Shown: piece by piece, positions 61,501 to 64,000 of the stretch | Numbering within the stretch: position 1 is the stretch's first letter | How the letters are laid out: each line of letters opens with the position of its first letter | Assembly (NCBI GenBank): GCA_000333855.2 | Contig: CM007333.1 | Coordinates: 518,979-582,978 of the forward strand | Direction of reading: 5' to 3' | From: Endotrypanum monterogeii | Taxonomy: Eukaryota > Euglenozoa > Kinetoplastea > Trypanosomatida > Trypanosomatidae | DNA length: 64,000 bases | The notes under the pieces: generated by a model | Databases searched by the model: none | Told to the model about the DNA's origin: nothing | The model's input: the letters and a program-made list of their open reading frames with translations, nothing else | Made by a program: the position numbers and the translations under genes

Positions 61501-64000
61501 CGCTCCTGGCTCACAACAACGGCAAGCAGCTGATCCTCCAGACCCGTCTCGGTTACCATAAAGTTTATCAGCGTCGTCTGAGCGTTCACCTCAGGGCCGT
61601 AGTGTGGGTTGCCAAGCTTCGTCTGGAGAATCAGTCGGAACTTAGGGTTGTACTCCACCTCAGTCGCACCGAGCTTGATAAACTCGCGGCCGCCCTTGCG
61701 GAACGTCTGGCGGCTCAGTACACCATCCAGAACAGGCTCCACAAACTCGCCAAGCCCCTCGATGAGGCACGGAAGGCCCTCCTCGATGCAGGTCTGCAGT
61801 GTGCGCTGCCAACCCTTTTGTGTCGTCTGCAGCACTCGAAGGCCATTCTTCTCCTCACGGGTGCGAATCCACTTGATACCTTGAAGCTGCGGGTCGATCA
61901 TGAGCGGCCAGCGCATGCAATTGTTGAGGATAGCGCCATTTTCCGTTGAGACACGATCAGACGGAAGTCCTTCGTTATTCCATGAGGCCACCGCTGCCTC
62001 CGAGGTGAGCACGTCCATCGTCACGTCAAGGCCCTCCGTTATTGGAATGCCCAGGTTCTTCATAAATGGCAGCCAATCCTGTTGAACAATTTGCTCGCGG
62101 AACGCCTTGGAGAAAGGCCCAATATACGAGACGAACGAGGCGCCCAAGAGCACATCACCGATCAAGAGCTTCGCAGCCTCCTTGAGCTTTTCAATGGTGG
62201 CGCCCCAGCGCACACTCTCGTCCGACAACCCGCTAACGAGACGCTGGGCCAAGTTCATCTTCATCTGAGTCTTTTTGGCCTTCGCCTCAATGGCGTCTGC
62301 CTCTGCCACGGCCGTGTCGTACTGGCTTACCAGCGCACCAAGCTTGGCCTGCAGATCTGCCACCTTGTCCTGAATCTTTTTCAGTGCAGCGCGACTGGAA
62401 ACGAGACGCTGCTGCGCCTCGGCGAGTCGCTCCTCCTTCGGACGCACCTCGCACCGAACCATGTGGTAGCGGTTCATGCCAATAGCCCACTTGCACAGAC
62501 CTGCGGCAGCAAGAGACTTGTTCTTGATAATGTCCGGGTTAAAGGAAGGGTTGTTAATGTACACCTGGATCTGGTCAATGCACTGCTGAGGAATGTTGTT
62601 CACGTCAAAGTTACGCAGCTCCGTCAAGAAACGATCGACTTGGTTCATCATCTTTTTGCACTCATTCCATGACCGCTGCTTCATCGACGGCATCGAGCGT
62701 GGATTTGCTGTAAGCACCAACACGCAAATTGCCACCATCTGCACATCCTCAGGCGGCTTGCCGAGATTCTTGAGCTCTGCAATAGAGGCCTTGTCAAGAG
62801 TGTCAAGAGCTGCGAGCGCTTCCTGAACAAGAGGCTGCGCCTTCGCCAAATCCTCCTGGCACTGCTTCTCGAATGAAGTCACCTCCTCTACAATCTTGTT
62901 AGTCTTTGCCTCTTCCTTTGCTGCAAACGCGCTCTGCTCTTCCACTACAGACTTCTCGCGGCCCACAGTCTCCAGCAGGGCGGCTGTTTTCTGCCGCGCC
63001 TCCTCAACCTCGACGCCCTCTCGTTGAAGCACCTCCTGTAGTCCAAGTACCTGCTCCCCCGCTTCCTTAATCTTGTCGATACCACTCACGAGACGTTCTG
63101 TTTGATCGCTGTTTTCTTTTCTCTTCCGAGCAAGTAAGTCCTTGTAGAAAGCAATGAGCTCGAGGAACGACTTTGGTGTCGTGTAGGCGTGACGCTTCTC
63201 CTGCACGAAGTACTCCTCGCACGTCTCCGTCACCCTCATCTGGCAGTACGCCATGAAGTCTGCAATGTTATCCGTCATCTCCTCGCCACCCAGCTCAATC
63301 TCGGAGAGGAAGCGTTGTGCGACCGACTTGAGCGCTTGCTCCGGCCAGCTCAGGAACCAGTTGATAACGGTGGTGTTGGCTAACGCCGGAAACTGCCGAC
63401 ACCACGCAGCGAAGTTCTTGCCCACAGGAGAGAAGCAGAGAATAATGTGCAAATTGGAGCGGACTTTGCTGATGAAGTAGTCCCAGCACACATCCGGATT
63501 CGAGTAGTCCGTGATACCAGAAGCCTTCACCTCGTTCGTGATGGAGCCAATGATGCCCTCACGTTCATCTTGATTAAACATATCCGGCACATTTCCACTG
63601 CTCAGCATGTCGTTTAGGTACACCAGCATATCCATCGAAACGATCTGCGTGTCAGTAATAACGAACGCAAACGGGTATCCACGCAGGCCGCATTTTCGGT
63701 ACAGTTCTTGCATATCGGTACGGAAGTCATTGATATCGTATGTGCTCGTCACAAGAATCTGAAAAATGTCGTGGCCGTTAATATAAGACGCCAGGCGTGC
63801 CAGAGACTGCTTTCCAGAGCCGCCAACGCCAACCAAGAAGGCATTACCGCGCGGATTTGAAGTGATGCGAGAGATGCGACACACATGCTCGATGGCCTGA
63901 TTAAACAACACGAGGTTCATGGATGCGTAGTTGTCGTTATAATCCGCCAGTTTCTTACGCAGGTAAGCGCCGGCCTCGTCATAGTTCGTCTCGTTGTACA
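58527..64000 (-). CDS. Axonemal dynein heavy chain, C-terminal part (5' end outside window)
   Basis: The frame is open from the stop at 58527 to the window edge, giving 1823 residues of a protein normally above 4000. Order: AAA4 with Walker A GVGGSGKQS (about 63830-63804), the stalk with its microtubule-binding tip (about 62450-62900; phrases LDKASIAELKNLGKPP and NRYHMV), AAA5, AAA6 and the C-terminal domain ending YECPMYKT...WVIAGVGLL. The GVGGSGKQSLARLASYI phrase is typical of axonemal rather than cytoplasmic dyneins, so it drives flagellar beating. By gene position it may be the outer-arm beta chain, from memory only. An Asp/Glu/Gly-rich insertion (about 60060-60245) sits between the AAA5 and AAA6 blocks and is unusual. 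Confidence 0.96.
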   Translation of the reverse strand, partial: YNETNYDEAGAYLRKKLADYNDNYASMNLVLFNQAIEHVCRISRITSNPRGNAFLVGVGGSGKQSLARLASYINGHDIFQILVTSTYDINDFRTDMQELYRKCGLRGYPFAFVITDTQIVSMDMLVYLNDMLSSGNVPDMFNQDEREGIIGSITNEVKASGITDYSNPDVCWDYFISKVRSNLHIILCFSPVGKNFAAWCRQFPALANTTVINWFLSWPEQALKSVAQRFLSEIELGGEEMTDNIADFMAYCQMRVTETCEEYFVQEKRHAYTTPKSFLELIAFYKDLLARKRKENSDQTERLVSGIDKIKEAGEQVLGLQEVLQREGVEVEEARQKTAALLETVGREKSVVEEQSAFAAKEEAKTNKIVEEVTSFEKQCQEDLAKAQPLVQEALAALDTLDKASIAELKNLGKPPEDVQMVAICVLVLTANPRSMPSMKQRSWNECKKMMNQVDRFLTELRNFDVNNIPQQCIDQIQVYINNPSFNPDIIKNKSLAAAGLCKWAIGMNRYHMVRCEVRPKEERLAEAQQRLVSSRAALKKIQDKVADLQAKLGALVSQYDTAVAEADAIEAKAKKTQMKMNLAQRLVSGLSDESVRWGATIEKLKEAAKLLIGDVLLGASFVSYIGPFSKAFREQIVQQDWLPFMKNLGIPITEGLDVTMDVLTSEAAVASWNNEGLPSDRVSTENGAILNNCMRWPLMIDPQLQGIKWIRTREEKNGLRVLQTTQKGWQRTLQTCIEEGLPCLIEGLGEFVEPVLDGVLSRQTFRKGGREFIKLGATEVEYNPKFRLILQTKLGNPHYGPEVNAQTTLINFMVTETGLEDQLLAVVVSQERPDLEKKRGMLIRQMNTMTIELQQCEDGLLYELTNATGDILENVTLVENLETTKKKAKDINASFAQAVITQRDIAQNRLRYTDVAVRGSLLFFQIDQLWKIDHMYQYSLEAFMVVFNKALATAPQPENKKDVTKRVVNVIQSITESVFAYVSRGLFERHKLIFSSLLTFGILSRRNEIDLKQLDFLLRGKKKTGVERPETVAGWCAQPNWDAVQALAEVEGSTPSFNLLPVDLAENNRWLQYCELEKPELEKMPGEWKNLSNFERLLVLRCLRPDRLTAALETFVGDSIGRFFVSDQAVDISLSFQNSSTTTPLFFILSPGVDPVKSVEELGRKLGYTYDKENFFNVSLGQGQEVVADRALEKCFAEGGWALLSNIHLVEKWLRSLERRLDTYAETYTRVAQLRKEIAERKAGERLASAGGGGAKETLGEEDAEGKSDPTQGEDGEGETDEDGGNEDDGGETGEEGAQGASEEDAIVVTDDEIPFDGVKGHRDFRVFLSAEPSRVIPIGILQRSVKLTSEPPTGIRQNIVRAISNFSDEPWEKSAKPTEYRCIMFSMCFFHAVVVERKKFGPLGWNRAYPFNAGDLTTCMEVAANYIEDRPKVPWEDLRYVFGEIMYGGHITDDWDRVLSMAYLQSYIIAECCDGLQIAPGVSVPAPMSFQEYMQWLTSAEDFPTESPLLYGLHPNAEINYRTMQADVLFKTINELQPKKHTGGDMLSPQDIVQQKIDEIRERLPEPHNLQDLSERLEDDRSPQQHVFYQESERMNVLIDTLRASLDELDLGLKGALSMSAAMQELFDQIYLDKMPERWARVSFMSQRMLGGWVENFVMRNEQLISWNVDLQTPKVTNIALFFNPMSFLTAIMQTTSIVNSFDLDQMALVVDVLKKSADQIESNARDGCYVSGLAMEGARWDSTAGCIEESRLKELYPKMPIMQVRSLPLTKIDRRDQYECPMYKTQARGPGFVVGFFLKSKQPSRKWVIAGVGLLLDVVE

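Overview
This window is nuclear DNA of a trypanosomatid, almost certainly Leishmania (most likely subgenus Leishmania; species not resolvable by eye). Every convincing protein gene (13, the last one partial) lies on the minus strand. None shows an intron. The genes are separated by long gaps full of TA and TG/CA microsatellites and homopurine runs, which read as pyrimidine tracts on the coding strand. This is the layout of one polycistronic transcription unit whose mRNAs are released by trans-splicing and polyadenylation. No promoter is visible. Gene order and content match what I remember of the distal part of L. major chromosome 13 (about LmjF.13.1530 to .1650); that match is recall, not a search.

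Transcription runs from high to low coordinates: axonemal dynein heavy chain (58.5-64.0 kb, 5' part outside), MPK7-like MAP kinase (54.9-56.7), mitochondrial DNA polymerase POLID-like (48.6-53.5), squalene monooxygenase (44.7-46.4), kinesin-13 (39.8-42.0), a very long coiled-coil protein with a mitochondrial-type presequence and a C-terminal membrane segment (33.8-37.7), SAS-4/CPAP-like centriole protein (29.9-32.2), ubiquitin E2 variant UEV1/Mms2 (26.8-27.2), PPP-family phosphatase (18.1-19.9), RagA-type GTPase (14.3-15.4), beta-propeller/coiled-coil protein (9.8-13.4), HAD-fold protein (6.3-7.7), and the P4-ATPase miltefosine transporter MT (1.1-4.4). A possible additional small gene (94 codons) sits at 16.4-16.7 kb behind a good splice-acceptor signal.

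The genes are functionally unrelated, as is normal in such units. They do cluster around cytoskeleton and flagellum (dynein, kinesin-13, SAS-4), the mitochondrion (POLID, coiled-coil protein), signalling (MAPK, RagA, phosphatase, UEV1) and membrane lipids (squalene monooxygenase, P4-ATPase). Several starts were moved downstream of the longest open frame because a polypyrimidine tract plus AG lies just before an internal ATG.

The most notable non-genic structure is a 268-bp direct repeat with one mismatch (1-268 and 8780-9047). It flanks the miltefosine transporter and the HAD gene and would allow an 8.78-kb segment to be deleted or excised as a circle. A second, diverged 170-bp repeat (8312-8481 and 15730-15901) resembles a degenerate 3'-UTR retroposon. 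Its right-hand copy abuts a 10-N assembly gap next to a TA microsatellite.
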